From positions 1 through 64,000 of the forward strand of contig NZ_JALDTZ010000007.1 in NCBI RefSeq assembly GCF_023109105.1: a stretch of DNA of 64,000 nt. Direction: 5' to 3'. Below, one piece after another: positions 8,130 to 17,013 of the stretch; positions within the stretch are counted from its first letter, which is position 1; each line of letters begins with the position of its first letter. The notes below the pieces were generated by a model, which was not told where the DNA came from, made no database searches, and worked only from the letters and a program-made list of their open reading frames with translations. This DNA comes from Streptococcus mitis (GTDB lineage: Bacteria; Bacillota; Bacilli; Lactobacillales; Streptococcaceae). The position numbers were made by a program, and so were the translations under genes.

Positions 8130-8187
8130 AAAAGCAAGTGGTCACTTTAGACCCGTAAGTGGTTACGAGTCCAGAACCACTTGCTTT
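8130..8187 (-). terminator. Terminator hairpin after the PAP2 gene, overlapping the LytTR operator
   Basis: Minus-strand AAAGCAAGTGGT (8176-8187) pairs with ACCACTTGCTTT (8131-8142) and is followed by TTTTTT. The loop is long (about 30 bases). The distal arm is one LytTR repeat, so terminator and operator share sequence. Confidence 0.55.
8136..8163 (-). promoter_or_regulatory. Candidate LytTR operator 1 (21-bp direct repeat)
   Basis: Read on the coding strand, ACCACTT occurs at 8157-8163 and again at 8136-8142, exactly 21 bp apart (two helical turns), 12 bp upstream of the -35. The same motif with the same spacing lies upstream of the second LytTR operon (50133-50161). LytTR proteins typically bind such paired direct repeats. 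Confidence 0.7.
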
Positions 8188-8192
8188 GCTTT

Positions 8193-8696
8193 TTAGAAAA
8201 TAAAGAAAAGAATTCCCCAGAGGAGGCCACAGGCGTAGCCAACTAGAACATCCTTGGGATAATGCACACCACCTAAGACTCTTACTAGACCAAGAAGGGC
8301 TGATAAAACCAAGAAAATCAACCCCACAGGTAGATTAGAATGTAAACAAGCCATGGAAATGATGGTCGCTGAAAAGACGTGGCGACTGGGCATTGAATTG
8401 CCAGAACTGTCCTTGTCTAGTAGCGGGACAATTTCCCAAGTCTCATAAGGCCGCGGTTGATTGATCCACTTACGAACGAGCGTCAATAGGATAAACCCCA
8501 AAGCTGGCACCAAAATATAAGCAGCAAGGTCTTGCCCCAAGCCCTTGCTTATAAAGCTTGTCCCCAACAAGGTCAAATAAGCTACGGGCATCAGGATTGT
8601 CATCAGGCGATTAAAAACTCGCATCAGTTGCAAAAGTTGTGGATGTCGAAGGAGACTTGATTTCCTCTTATCGTACCACTCTTGATAGTTTTTCAT
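8193..8696 (-). CDS. PAP2-family membrane phosphatase
   Basis: A 167-residue integral membrane phosphatase. The three PAP2 signatures are visible: KWINQPRP, the PSRH motif in NSMPSRHVFSA, and VRVLGGVHYPKD with catalytic histidine and aspartate. Five to six hydrophobic segments surround them. Members dephosphorylate lipid phosphates such as undecaprenyl pyrophosphate or phosphatidic acid at the outer membrane face; the substrate here is not determined. It lies three bases after the DUF2200 gene and is probably co-transcribed with it. Confidence 0.9.
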   Translation of the reverse strand: MKNYQEWYDKRKSSLLRHPQLLQLMRVFNRLMTILMPVAYLTLLGTSFISKGLGQDLAAYILVPALGFILLTLVRKWINQPRPYETWEIVPLLDKDSSGNSMPSRHVFSATIISMACLHSNLPVGLIFLVLSALLGLVRVLGGVHYPKDVLVGYACGLLWGILFFIF

Positions 8697-8698
8697 TT

Positions 8699-9055
8699 CT
8701 ATTTCTCATACTTTTCTAGGACCTGCTGGGCTGTTTTCCCCTTGGAAAGCCAATCCACTAATTTGTCCAAACGACGGATTTCCTGCATCATAGGATCATC
8801 AATTTCCTCAATACGAACACCACAAATCTTTCCTGTTATCGTAATCCGTTCAGGAGCATAAGACGGTGCCTGTCGAAAAAAATCTCCATAAGTAAGGTCT
8901 TTATTCAGACAAGTGAGGATGCCACTCACTTCATAACCTGTCAACCAACTGGTCACTTGGTGAACGGATTCTGCCCTTCCACCCTTTCGCTCAACCTTTG
9001 CGATCAAAGCTTGATAGACCGCAGAAAATTTCATATTGTATAATTTTTGACTCAT
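8699..9055 (-). CDS. DUF2200 family protein
   Basis: A soluble 118-residue protein resembling the DUF2200 family (MKFSAVYQALIAKVERKGGR, SWLTGY, and a C-terminal RRLDKLVDWLSKGK). No catalytic motif is recognised and the function is unknown. GAGGG precedes the ATG. It forms a two-gene unit with the PAP2 phosphatase downstream. Confidence 0.82.
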   Translation of the reverse strand: MSQKLYNMKFSAVYQALIAKVERKGGRAESVHQVTSWLTGYEVSGILTCLNKDLTYGDFFRQAPSYAPERITITGKICGVRIEEIDDPMMQEIRRLDKLVDWLSKGKTAQQVLEKYEK

Positions 9056-9092
9056 GCTTCCCTCTTTCTATTATACCAGTATAAAGAAGAAA

Positions 9093-9114
9093 AAGAAGGC
9101 CGTCAAGCCTTCTT
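9093..9114 (-). terminator. Intrinsic terminator after the ABC exporter operon
   Basis: Minus-strand AAGAAGGC-TTGACG-GCCTTCTT followed by TTTC. It sits immediately beyond the BOX element that separates it from the exporter stop codon. Confidence 0.75.
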
Positions 9115-9220
9115 ATACTCAATGAAAATCAAAGAGCAAACTAGAAAGCTAGCCGCAGGCTGTACTTGAGTACGGCAAGGCGAAGCTGACGTGGTTTGAA
9201 TTTGATTTTTGAAGAGTATT
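9115..9220 (-). repeat. BOX element (C-A, no boxB)
   Basis: A 106-base BOX copy in minus orientation. The boxC end (ATACTCAATGAAAATC) passes directly to boxA (GTACGGCAAGGCGAAGCTGACG) without boxB units. It is inserted between the exporter stop codon and its terminator. Confidence 0.92.
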
Positions 9221-9224
9221 AGGT

Positions 9225-10985
9225 TTATTCTTCTGTTTCGTCTTCAGTAAATTGACTGTTGTAGAGGTCAGCATAGAAACCAGCTTGCCCCATTAGCTCA
9301 TCATGATTTCCTTGCTCGATGATATTTCCATCTTTCATGACAAGAATCAGGTCAGCATTTCGGATAGTAGACAAGCGGTGGGCGATGACAAAGGAAGTTC
9401 TGCCCTCCATCAAACGGTCCATAGCTTTCTGAATCAACTCCTCTGTACGTGTATCTACTGAGGATGTCGCTTCGTCCAGAATCAAGAGCGGAGCATCCTT
9501 GAGTAGAGCACGAGCAATCGTCAAGAGTTGTTTTTGTCCTACTGAAAGACTTACTGTATCATCCAAAACGGTGTCATATCCATCTGGTAAGGTTGTGATA
9601 AAGTGGTGGATTCCTACTGCTTTGGCAGCTTCAATCACACGCTCATCACTAATACCTGTTTGGTTATAGATGAGATTGTCGCGAATGGTTCCTTCAAAGA
9701 GCCAAGTATCCTGTAAGACCATTGAAAAGGCATCATGTACTTCCGAACGCTTCATATCCTTGGTATCCACACCATCGATACGGATACTTCCCTTATCAAT
9801 CTCATAGAACTTCATCAAAAGATTGACAATGGTTGTCTTACCAGCTCCGGTCGGTCCGACAATCGCAACCTTTTGACCTGCATGAGCGGTCGCAGAAAAG
9901 TCATGAATAATGGTTCGCTCTGGTGTATAACCAAAGGAGACTCGATCAAAGACTACTTGACCTTTCATATCGCTCAATTGTCTTTCTTTATAGGATTCGT
10001 CTTCCATTTCCTCTTCAGCTAGGAATTCGAAGACACGTCCCATGGCTGCACTAGCCTGCTGAAGACTAGTAACCCCTTGGGCGATTTGTGAAAGAGGCTG
10101 AGAAAAGATACGAACGTAGGCCATAAAGGCCACGATAATCCCGATACTGATCTGCCCATTCAGAGCCAAGGCTGCACCGACGATAATCACTAAGGCATAA
10201 CTAAAGTTCCCAATGAACATCATAATCGGCATCATAATCCCTGAAATAAACTGAGATTTCCAGATACTGTCATACAGACGATGGTTTAATTTCGCAAACT
10301 CTTCTTTCGTGCTCTCAATAGCATTGTAACTGGTCACTACATTATGGCCAGAGTACATTTCCTCCACATAGCCATTGACAGCTGCTAAATCTTGTTGCTG
10401 ACTCTTAAAAAATCCCTGTGATTTGCCCATAAAGACGGACACGAAAGCAAAACCAATAAGGGTTGAAACAACCGTCACCAAGGCTAAAATCCAGTTCATC
10501 CCAAACATGGTTACCAAAACTGCCAAGACCAATAAACTAGATGAAAGAACTGTTCCCAGACTTTGATTAAGGGACTGGGCTGCAGTGTCAACGTCATTGG
10601 TTACACGAGACAAGGTATCCCCTTGAGAATGTCCATCAAAATATCTCAATGGTAGGCGATTGATTTTCTCTGCAATGGCTGTTCTCAAACGCTCTGAAAA
10701 ACGTTGAATGACTGTTGTAAACAGAAAGGCCTGCAAATAATTTGATAGAAGTCCAATCACATAAATCACGGCCAAAAAACTACCAATAGCTGCAACTGCC
10801 GCTACATCCACACTTGTTTCCAAACCACTGGCAATAATATTAGTCATTTCCTTGATGCAGGTTGGCCCATATACAGTAATGATATTAGATAGGATTGTTG
10901 CTAGAAAGGCTATCAGAAGGGCAAACTGGAGACCTGCAAGATAGGGTTTACTCTGTTTCCAGAGAGACATTTTTTTATTTTCCAT
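9225..10985 (-). CDS. Heterodimeric ABC exporter, second half-transporter
   Basis: A 586-residue half-transporter: six transmembrane helices (about 15-310), then an NBD with Walker A GPTGAGKTT, a signature of LSVGQ rather than LSGGQ, Walker B LLILDEATSS with the catalytic glutamate, and the H-loop in IAHRLS. The start MENKKMSLW has GGAGG nine bases ahead and overlaps the previous gene by 11 bases; a longer frame lies upstream. It pairs with the neighbouring 589-residue protein, as LmrCD, BmrCD or PatAB/SatAB do. Multidrug export is the family expectation; the substrate is unknown. Confidence 0.94.
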   Translation of the reverse strand: MENKKMSLWKQSKPYLAGLQFALLIAFLATILSNIITVYGPTCIKEMTNIIASGLETSVDVAAVAAIGSFLAVIYVIGLLSNYLQAFLFTTVIQRFSERLRTAIAEKINRLPLRYFDGHSQGDTLSRVTNDVDTAAQSLNQSLGTVLSSSLLVLAVLVTMFGMNWILALVTVVSTLIGFAFVSVFMGKSQGFFKSQQQDLAAVNGYVEEMYSGHNVVTSYNAIESTKEEFAKLNHRLYDSIWKSQFISGIMMPIMMFIGNFSYALVIIVGAALALNGQISIGIIVAFMAYVRIFSQPLSQIAQGVTSLQQASAAMGRVFEFLAEEEMEDESYKERQLSDMKGQVVFDRVSFGYTPERTIIHDFSATAHAGQKVAIVGPTGAGKTTIVNLLMKFYEIDKGSIRIDGVDTKDMKRSEVHDAFSMVLQDTWLFEGTIRDNLIYNQTGISDERVIEAAKAVGIHHFITTLPDGYDTVLDDTVSLSVGQKQLLTIARALLKDAPLLILDEATSSVDTRTEELIQKAMDRLMEGRTSFVIAHRLSTIRNADLILVMKDGNIIEQGNHDELMGQAGFYADLYNSQFTEDETEE

Positions 10986-12744
10986 GTTCCAATTCCTCCT
11001 TCGATAATTGTGAATAGGCAATTTCTTGATAAACTTCGTTATTAGCTAGAAGTTCCTTGTGGGTGCCTTGTCCCACGACTTTACCTTGATCCAAGACCAA
11101 AATCAAATCTGCATCCATAATGGTTGAAATACGCTGTGCGACGATGAGCTTGGTCATAGATTTTGTTTTCTCTGCTAGCTCTTGGCGTAGGACACGGTCT
11201 GTCTTGTAATCCAAGGCTGAGAAGGAGTCATCAAAGATGAGAATTTCTGGCTTCCGAGCCAAGGCACGCGCAATGGCCAGACGCTGTCTTTGTCCACCTG
11301 AGAAGTTGGTTCCTCCTTGAGCTACTTCTGACTCCAAGCCAGCTTCCTTGTCTTCGATAAAGTTCTTAGACTGGGCCAATTCCAAGGCTTGCCACATAGC
11401 TTGTTCACTAAGCGGTGTTTCTTGACTATGTCCAAAGTCTAGATTGCCCTTGACATCACCTGAAAAGAGTACAGCTTTTTGTGGTATATAACCGACCTTA
11501 TTGCGCAAATCTTCCAAACCGTAATCTTGAACATTAACTCCGTCCACTAGAATTTCTCCTGCTGATACGTCATAGAAACGTGGAATCAGATTGACTAGAG
11601 TTGACTTACCAGAACCAGTTGAGCCGATAAAGGCAACTGTTTGGCCAGCTTCTGCTCTAAAGCTAACATTCTCGATAACTGCCTCCGAATTTGCAGCATA
11701 GCGGAAGGTCACATCCTTAAATTCGACCTTACCTTTAAGGTTTTCATCAGCCAGCTGCACTTGATCAGGATTTTGGATAGAAGAATGCAAATCTAGAACC
11801 TGATTAAGCCGCTTGGCAGAGACCATGGTTCGAGGAAGAACGATGAAGAGCGCCCCCATGAGAAGGAAGCCCATAACAACCTGCATGGCATAAGACATGA
11901 AAACAACCATGTCACTAAAGAGGGGCAGACGCGCTGTCGGAGCAGCATCGTTGATTACATAGGCTCCAATCCAGTAAATCGCCACACTCAAACCACTTGA
12001 AATCCCCATCATAATGGGATTTAAAATAGCCATAAGACGGTTGACAAACAAATTCAAGCGTGTCAGCTCATCATTTGCTGCTGTAAATTTTTCATCTTGG
12101 TACTTTTCAGCATTGTAGGCACGAACAACGCGAATACCTGTTAAACTTTCACGAGTAATGCTATTCAGTTTATCAGTCAAACTTTGAATCAAGGACTGTT
12201 TTGGAAAGGCTAGCGTCATCAAAACGGTTGTCATCAAAACATTGACAATCACTGCCACAAGTACCGCCCAGAGCCAGTATTCTGAATGGCCTAAAATCTT
12301 CCCGATGGCCCAGATAGCCATAATCGGACCACGCGTAACCACTTGCAATCCCATGGTAATCAACATCTGAACTTGGGTAATATCATTAGTGGTACGAGTT
12401 AGGAGGCTGGGAATAGAGAATTTCTTAATCTCTGTCTGCGAGTAATCCAAAACTCGATTAAAAATATCACTTCTCAGCCTACTAGTGTAAGAAGCAGCCA
12501 CTCTGGATGCAAAAAATCCAACTGCGACTGCGGATAAGAAGGCAAAAAAAGACATTCCGACCATCATACCTGCTGGTTGCCATAACTCATCCAAGTTGGT
12601 TCCTTGACTTCCCAGCAAATCCGTGATTTTAGAGATATAGGTCGGAACTTCCAACTCTAGATAGACCGAAAAGCATGTAAAGAGAATGGCTAGTAAAATC
12701 ATCCCCCATTCTTTTCTACTAATTCGTTTAGCTAATTTCTTCAT
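10975..12744 (-). CDS. Heterodimeric ABC exporter, first half-transporter (degenerate ATP site)
   Basis: A 589-residue half-transporter: six helices followed by an NBD with Walker A GSTGSGKST and signature FSGGQRQR. The Walker B (EILIFDDSFS) has Asp where the catalytic Glu belongs, and the H-loop reads VAQRIS with Gln for His. This is the degenerate-site subunit. The signature of this protein completes the active site formed with its partner, whose own signature is the altered LSVGQ. The gene overlaps the MarR gene upstream by 17 bases, so it is under that operon's control. Confidence 0.94.
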   Translation of the reverse strand: MKKLAKRISRKEWGMILLAILFTCFSVYLELEVPTYISKITDLLGSQGTNLDELWQPAGMMVGMSFFAFLSAVAVGFFASRVAASYTSRLRSDIFNRVLDYSQTEIKKFSIPSLLTRTTNDITQVQMLITMGLQVVTRGPIMAIWAIGKILGHSEYWLWAVLVAVIVNVLMTTVLMTLAFPKQSLIQSLTDKLNSITRESLTGIRVVRAYNAEKYQDEKFTAANDELTRLNLFVNRLMAILNPIMMGISSGLSVAIYWIGAYVINDAAPTARLPLFSDMVVFMSYAMQVVMGFLLMGALFIVLPRTMVSAKRLNQVLDLHSSIQNPDQVQLADENLKGKVEFKDVTFRYAANSEAVIENVSFRAEAGQTVAFIGSTGSGKSTLVNLIPRFYDVSAGEILVDGVNVQDYGLEDLRNKVGYIPQKAVLFSGDVKGNLDFGHSQETPLSEQAMWQALELAQSKNFIEDKEAGLESEVAQGGTNFSGGQRQRLAIARALARKPEILIFDDSFSALDYKTDRVLRQELAEKTKSMTKLIVAQRISTIMDADLILVLDQGKVVGQGTHKELLANNEVYQEIAYSQLSKEELEHGK

Positions 12745-13189
12745 TCTCTCCTCCTATTCTCTTGATATTTTCCTGTAGTTGATTGAGGACTTTCTCAAAA
12801 ATCAGTAATTCATCTTCATCAATGTCTGCCATCAACTGGTTGTCAATACGTTCAAAGAAGGCCTTGATTTCTTGCATCTGAGAGCGCGATTTGTCCGTCA
12901 AACGAACAAACTTAGCCCGCTTATCGACAGGACTCGCCTCCAATTCCACCAAACCATTTTGTACCATGCGCTTGACCAAGTTACTAGCAACAGACTTGCT
13001 AATATTGAGTTCCTGCTCGATATCTTTAATCAAGACCAAGTCTTGGCTTTCCTCACGGATATCCAAAAAACGCACCACCTGACCTTGCGGTCCACCCATA
13101 AATTCAATACCACAACGTTTGGCTTCCTTTTGCACCATCAAATGAATCTGGTGACCAAAACGCTTAAAGACCAACATCGGTTTATCCAT
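12728..13189 (-). CDS. MarR-family regulator of the ABC exporter operon
   Basis: A 153-residue winged-helix regulator. The helix-turn-helix region includes ELNISKSVASNLVKRMVQNG, and the wing carries VDKRAKFVRLTDKS. GGAG lies five bases before the ATG. It is the first gene of a three-gene operon with the two half-transporters, as in the S. suis SatRAB arrangement. Three related pseudo-palindromes around its promoter imply autorepression that would be relieved by a ligand or drug. Confidence 0.94.
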   Translation of the reverse strand: MDKPMLVFKRFGHQIHLMVQKEAKRCGIEFMGGPQGQVVRFLDIREESQDLVLIKDIEQELNISKSVASNLVKRMVQNGLVELEASPVDKRAKFVRLTDKSRSQMQEIKAFFERIDNQLMADIDEDELLIFEKVLNQLQENIKRIGGENEEIS

Positions 13190-13214
13190 ACTAACTCCTT
13201 TCTAACCATCGCAT

Positions 13215-13304
13215 TTAGTTCTCCTAGGAACTAAATAAGTTTTCATGAGAACTATTTTACCACTTTGAAAAGAGATGTCAAGAAAAAAGTTTCTTAGAGA
13301 ACTA
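13215..13304 (-). promoter_or_regulatory. Promoter with three MarR-type operators
   Basis: Minus-strand TTGACA (13276-13281), 16 bases, TAAAAT (13254-13259). Three sites of form AGTTnnC...GnnAACT flank it. One is at 13215-13234, with perfect TTAGTTC/GAACTAA arms, over the start region. One is at 13239-13255, on the -10. One is at 13289-13304, upstream of the -35. Binding at all three would shut the promoter off. Confidence 0.72.
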
Positions 13305-13316
13305 TTTTCTTGATTT

Positions 13317-13348
13317 AAAAAATCCCAAGTGATTTTCTCACTTAGGAT
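13317..13348 (-). terminator. Intrinsic terminator after the YebC-family gene
   Basis: Minus-strand ATCCTAAGTGA-GAAAA-TCACTTGGGAT followed by TTTTTT. Confidence 0.8.
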
Positions 13349-13366
13349 CATGTTTTCTAGGTTAAA

Positions 13367-14083
13367 TTAGAACCCGTCTACGTTTGTGTAGATTTTTTGT
13401 ACGTCTTCGTCATCCTCAAGGACGCTGTAAAGTTTTTCAAAGGTTTCAAGGTCATCGCCTGACAATTCCACTTCTGACTGAGGAATCATTTCTAATTCTG
13501 TTACTTGGAATTCTTCGATACCTGATTCACGTAAAGCAACGATAGCCTTGTGAAGGTCAGTTGATGCTGTATAAACCGTGACTGTTCCTTCTTCTGCTTC
13601 TACATCGTCCACATCAACATCTGCTTCTAGCAATTGCTCAAAGACTGCGTCTGCATCTTCGCCAGCAAATACGATAACACCTTTGTTGTCAAAGAGGTAA
13701 GATACTGAACCTGAAGCTCCCATGTTTCCGCCATTTTTACCAAAAGCTGCACGGACATTAGCCGCTGTACGGTTAACGTTTGAAGTCAAAGTATCAACGA
13801 TCAGCATAGAACCATTTGGTCCAAAGCCTTCGTAACGTCCTTCTGTAAAGGTTTCGTCTGTGTTTCCTTTTGCCTTGTCCAAAGCCTTATCGATAACGTG
13901 TTTTGGCACTTGAGCTTGTTTGGCACGGTCGATAACGAATTTCAAAGCTGAGTTTGATTCTGGATCTGGATCACCTTTTTTAGCTGCTACATAGATTTCT
14001 ACACCAAATTTTGCATATACTTTAGAGTTAGCTCCATCTTTAGCCGTTTTCTTGGCTACGATATTGGCCCATTTACGTCCCAT
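13367..14083 (-). CDS. YebC/PmpR-family protein
   Basis: A 238-residue member of the YebC family ([40 protein letters not shown]). Family members were long annotated as transcriptional regulators; more recent work links YebC proteins to translation of polyproline stretches. The N-terminus and length fit the YeeN-type subgroup of Firmicutes. Monocistronic: a TATAAT box (14119-14124) lies upstream, GGAG precedes the ATG, and a terminator follows. It occupies the position after dinF where lytA lies in S. pneumoniae. Confidence 0.93.
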   Translation of the reverse strand: MGRKWANIVAKKTAKDGANSKVYAKFGVEIYVAAKKGDPDPESNSALKFVIDRAKQAQVPKHVIDKALDKAKGNTDETFTEGRYEGFGPNGSMLIVDTLTSNVNRTAANVRAAFGKNGGNMGASGSVSYLFDNKGVIVFAGEDADAVFEQLLEADVDVDDVEAEEGTVTVYTASTDLHKAIVALRESGIEEFQVTELEMIPQSEVELSGDDLETFEKLYSVLEDDEDVQKIYTNVDGF

Positions 14084-14178
14084 TAGGAATCTCCTTTTTT
14101 CACATTTTAATCTTTCTTATTATATCACAAGTTTTTTCGATTTTCACTAGAGGAAATAGATTTTATTAGCAAATACAG

Positions 14179-15549
14179 CTAGGAGAGCACTTCGGTTGCC
14201 AAGATTTCCTTGCCTTCTTTTATCAAGGGGTGACGGAAAAGCGAAAAATATAGTTGGATGGTCATGGCAACCCAGATAAGGGGTTCGCAAAGGATAACTC
14301 CCTTATATCCTGCCCAAGGGATAATCAGGACCACAAAAGCGATTTTCCCGATTAGTTCTATAAAGCTAGAAACCAGAGGAAGGACTTTTTGCCCCAAACC
14401 CTGCAAACAATTGCGATAAATCAGCAAAAGACTCAAAATAGGATAAAAGGCTGAACTGATTTGCAGGTAGAGACTGCCATTTTCTATCAAGTAGCTATCC
14501 GACGAACTAGCCAAAAAAGAAACCAAGGCTGGACTGGCAAAAAAGAGGAAGATACAGATAAAGCCTGCCCAGGATATACTTAAACGACTACCGATTCGAA
14601 GACCTTGGACAATGCGGTCCGGGCGCTTAGCACCTAAATTCTGAGAAGCAAAGGTCGTCATCGAAGCAGAAATAGCGGTCATAGGAAGAAGGGCGAAAGC
14701 CATAATACGTCGAGCTGCCGTCTGGGCGCTAATAATCACGGCACCAAAGGTATTAACAGAAGACTGTAAAATCACACTACCAATAGACACAATTGAACTC
14801 ATCAAGCCCATAGCCAGACCTTGCTCCAAGAGATCCGCATACAAGGCCTTATCCCATTTGAAATGCTTGAACTGAGGCAAAAGTTCTGGAACACTCTTAC
14901 GAATATAGTAAAAGCAGAGAACCGCTGATAAGCCTTGCGAAATGATGGTAGCAATTCCCGCAGATTGAACTCCAAGATGCAATTGCGTAATAAAATAGAG
15001 ATCCAGAACCACATTAACTAAGGCAGAGAAAATCAGAAAGCCAAGCGCAGCTAGACTATCACCAATGGATCTCAACAAACCTGCAAAGAGATTATAGGCA
15101 AAGCTGACACCGACACAGGTCACAATCATAGAAATATATTGATAGGATTGAGGGAGGATTTCAGCAGGGGTATCTAGGTACTGTAAGAGAGGATACAAAC
15201 CAAGAAAGCCCAGCAACATAAGCACAATACTCAACAGAGCACCTAAAATCCAGGTGGCTGCTACTGCTTCCTTTATTTTAGTGAAATTCCGAGCCCCGTA
15301 ATAGCGGGCAATGACAATCCCCATGCCATTACCAACACCAAGAGTAAAACCTACAATCAGGTCAAAAATCGCTGTCGTCGCTCCTACTGCAGCCAAGGAT
15401 TCTTGACCAAGAAATCGTCCAACAATCAAGACATCAGCAGTGTTATAGAGCTGTTGAAAAATATTGGACAACAAGATTGGAAAGGCAAAGCTTAAGAGCG
15501 CGGGAAGAATCGGACCATGAATCAGGTCCACTGTTCGTTTTTTATTCAT
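14179..15549 (-). CDS. dinF: MATE-family efflux transporter DinF
   Basis: A 456-residue MATE antiporter with about twelve hydrophobic helices and the family start DLIHGPILPALLSFAFPILL. MATE proteins exchange Na+ or H+ for cationic compounds; pneumococcal DinF is tied to competence and DNA-damage induction. The name rests on homology and on gene order cinA-recA-dinF. Here it has its own TTGTCG-N17-TATAAT box, only six bases before the ATG, and no ribosome site, which implies a leaderless message. A terminator and a BOX element separate it from recA. Confidence 0.92.
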   Translation of the reverse strand: MNKKRTVDLIHGPILPALLSFAFPILLSNIFQQLYNTADVLIVGRFLGQESLAAVGATTAIFDLIVGFTLGVGNGMGIVIARYYGARNFTKIKEAVAATWILGALLSIVLMLLGFLGLYPLLQYLDTPAEILPQSYQYISMIVTCVGVSFAYNLFAGLLRSIGDSLAALGFLIFSALVNVVLDLYFITQLHLGVQSAGIATIISQGLSAVLCFYYIRKSVPELLPQFKHFKWDKALYADLLEQGLAMGLMSSIVSIGSVILQSSVNTFGAVIISAQTAARRIMAFALLPMTAISASMTTFASQNLGAKRPDRIVQGLRIGSRLSISWAGFICIFLFFASPALVSFLASSSDSYLIENGSLYLQISSAFYPILSLLLIYRNCLQGLGQKVLPLVSSFIELIGKIAFVVLIIPWAGYKGVILCEPLIWVAMTIQLYFSLFRHPLIKEGKEILATEVLS

Positions 15550-15555
15550 AAGGCT

Positions 15556-15584
15556 ATTATATCAGCTTTCTAGAGGAGCGACAA
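15556..15584 (-). promoter_or_regulatory. dinF promoter (leaderless start)
   Basis: Minus-strand TTGTCG, 17-base spacer, TATAAT (15556-15561) with TGA extended -10, then six bases to the ATG. Transcription would begin at or within a base of the start codon. Confidence 0.68.
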
Positions 15585-15604
15585 GAAACAGCAAACTATA
15601 GTTA

Positions 15605-15757
15605 ATACTATTCGAAAATCTCTTCAAACTACGTCAGCGTCGCCTTACCTTAGATATATGTAACTGACTTCGTCAGTCTTATCTAAAACCTCAAAGCAAT
15701 GCTTTGAGCAATCTGCGGCTAGCTTCCTAGTTTGCTTTTTGATTTTCATTGAGTATT
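15605..15757 (+). repeat. BOX element (A-B-C)
   Basis: A 153-base BOX copy in plus orientation: boxA (TTCGAAAATCTCTTCAAAC...CGTCAGCGTCGCC), one boxB (ACTGACTTCGTCAGT and CAAAGCAATGCTTTG dyads), and boxC ending TTTTCATTGAGTAT. It lies between recA and dinF. Confidence 0.95.
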
Positions 15758-15782
15758 AATCTGAACACCAGAACAAGGCAAC

Positions 15783-15812
15783 AAAAAAGTAGCGGATTCC
15801 TCCGCCACTTTT
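15783..15812 (-). terminator. Intrinsic terminator after recA
   Basis: Minus-strand AAAAGTGGCGGA-GGAA-TCCGCTACTTTT followed by TTG. It should limit read-through from recA into dinF. Confidence 0.82.
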
Positions 15813-15817
15813 ACTTT

Positions 15818-16972
15818 TTAATCTTCAATTTCGATTTCAAGATCATCGCCAAGGTCAAGAGTCACTTCTTGATTAGCTACTTCTGATTCCACAGGTGCAA
15901 CTTTTTCATCAGCTACTGCATCATCTTCAATCAAGCCAAACTTGACACGAACTTGGTGGTCAATCTCATCAAAGACTTCTGGGTGATCTGCCAAGTATTT
16001 CTTAGCATTTTCAGAACCTTGACCGATCTTTTCGTCTTTATAAGAGTACCATGCTCCTGCCTTCTTGATGATGTCAAGATCACTTGCAATCTTCAAAAGC
16101 TCACCAGTTCTAGAAATACCCTCACCATACATGATTTCAACAAAGGCTTCTTTAAATGGTGGAGCTACCTTGTTCTTAACAACCTTAATCTTGGTTTCCT
16201 TACCTACGCTCGTATCTTTTTGATCACCAGTTCCCTTGATTTGTGTGCTTCCACGAACATCCAAACGGACAGAAGCGTAGAATTTAAGGGCACGTCCACC
16301 AGGAGTTGTCTCTGGATTACCAAACATAACTCCTACTTTTTCACGCAATTGGTTAATGAAGATAGCAATTGTCTTAGTCTTATTAATAGAAGCTCCGAGT
16401 TTACGCATAGCCTGGCTCATCATACGAGCTTGAAGACCAACGTGGCTATCTCCGATATCTCCATCGATTTCTGCACGAGGTACAAGGGCAGCAACTGAGT
16501 CGATAACAACAAGATCAACTGCACCTGAGTCAATCAATTTCCCAGCAATTTCAAGACCTTGCTCACCTGAATCTGGTTGTGACAAGAGCAATTCATCGAT
16601 ATTAACACCAAGCGCTGCTGCATAGGCTGGGTCAAGCGCATGCTCCGCATCGATAAAGGCAGCAATTCCGCCTTCTTTTTGCGCTTGCGCTACCGCGTGA
16701 AGGGCAACCGTTGTCTTACCTGATGATTCTGGCCCGTAGATTTCGATGATACGTCCCTTTGGATAACCACCTGATCCGAGTGCGATATCAAGAGCCAACG
16801 AACCTGAGCTCATCACTTGGACCTTTTGCTCTGCACGTTCACCCAAGCGCATGATTGACCCCTTCCCAAAGTCTTTTTCAATCAATTTAAGGGCATCGTT
16901 TAGGGCTTTTTCACGATCAGCACCAAATTTTTTGCCAATTTCGTCTAATTTTTTTGTTGGTTTTTTCGCCAT
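15818..16972 (-). CDS. recA: Recombinase RecA
   Basis: DNA strand-exchange protein needed for recombination, SOS-type responses and transformation. Walker [10 protein letters not shown] (near 80), [29 protein letters not shown] (L1/MAW) and [12 protein letters not shown] (L2) are present. The acidic C-terminal tail ends LEIEIED. The 384-residue length is normal. It lies 41 bases after cinA and is likely co-transcribed with it from the ComX-dependent promoter, with additional basal promoters possible. Confidence 0.98.
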   Translation of the reverse strand: MAKKPTKKLDEIGKKFGADREKALNDALKLIEKDFGKGSIMRLGERAEQKVQVMSSGSLALDIALGSGGYPKGRIIEIYGPESSGKTTVALHAVAQAQKEGGIAAFIDAEHALDPAYAAALGVNIDELLLSQPDSGEQGLEIAGKLIDSGAVDLVVIDSVAALVPRAEIDGDIGDSHVGLQARMMSQAMRKLGASINKTKTIAIFINQLREKVGVMFGNPETTPGGRALKFYASVRLDVRGSTQIKGTGDQKDTSVGKETKIKVVKNKVAPPFKEAFVEIMYGEGISRTGELLKIASDLDIIKKAGAWYSYKDEKIGQGSENAKKYLADHPEVFDEIDHQVRVKFGLIEDDAVADEKVAPVESEVANQEVTLDLGDDLEIEIED

Positions 16973-17013
16973 TATATTCTCCTGTATTCTAATAGTCCTT
17001 AGACCTTCTTCTA

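Noticed and set aside
8100..8190. Repeated AAGTGGT units considered as a possible CRISPR or phage site
   Set aside because: Only two direct units plus one inverted arm; better explained by a LytTR operator and a terminator. No CRISPR array is seen anywhere in the window.
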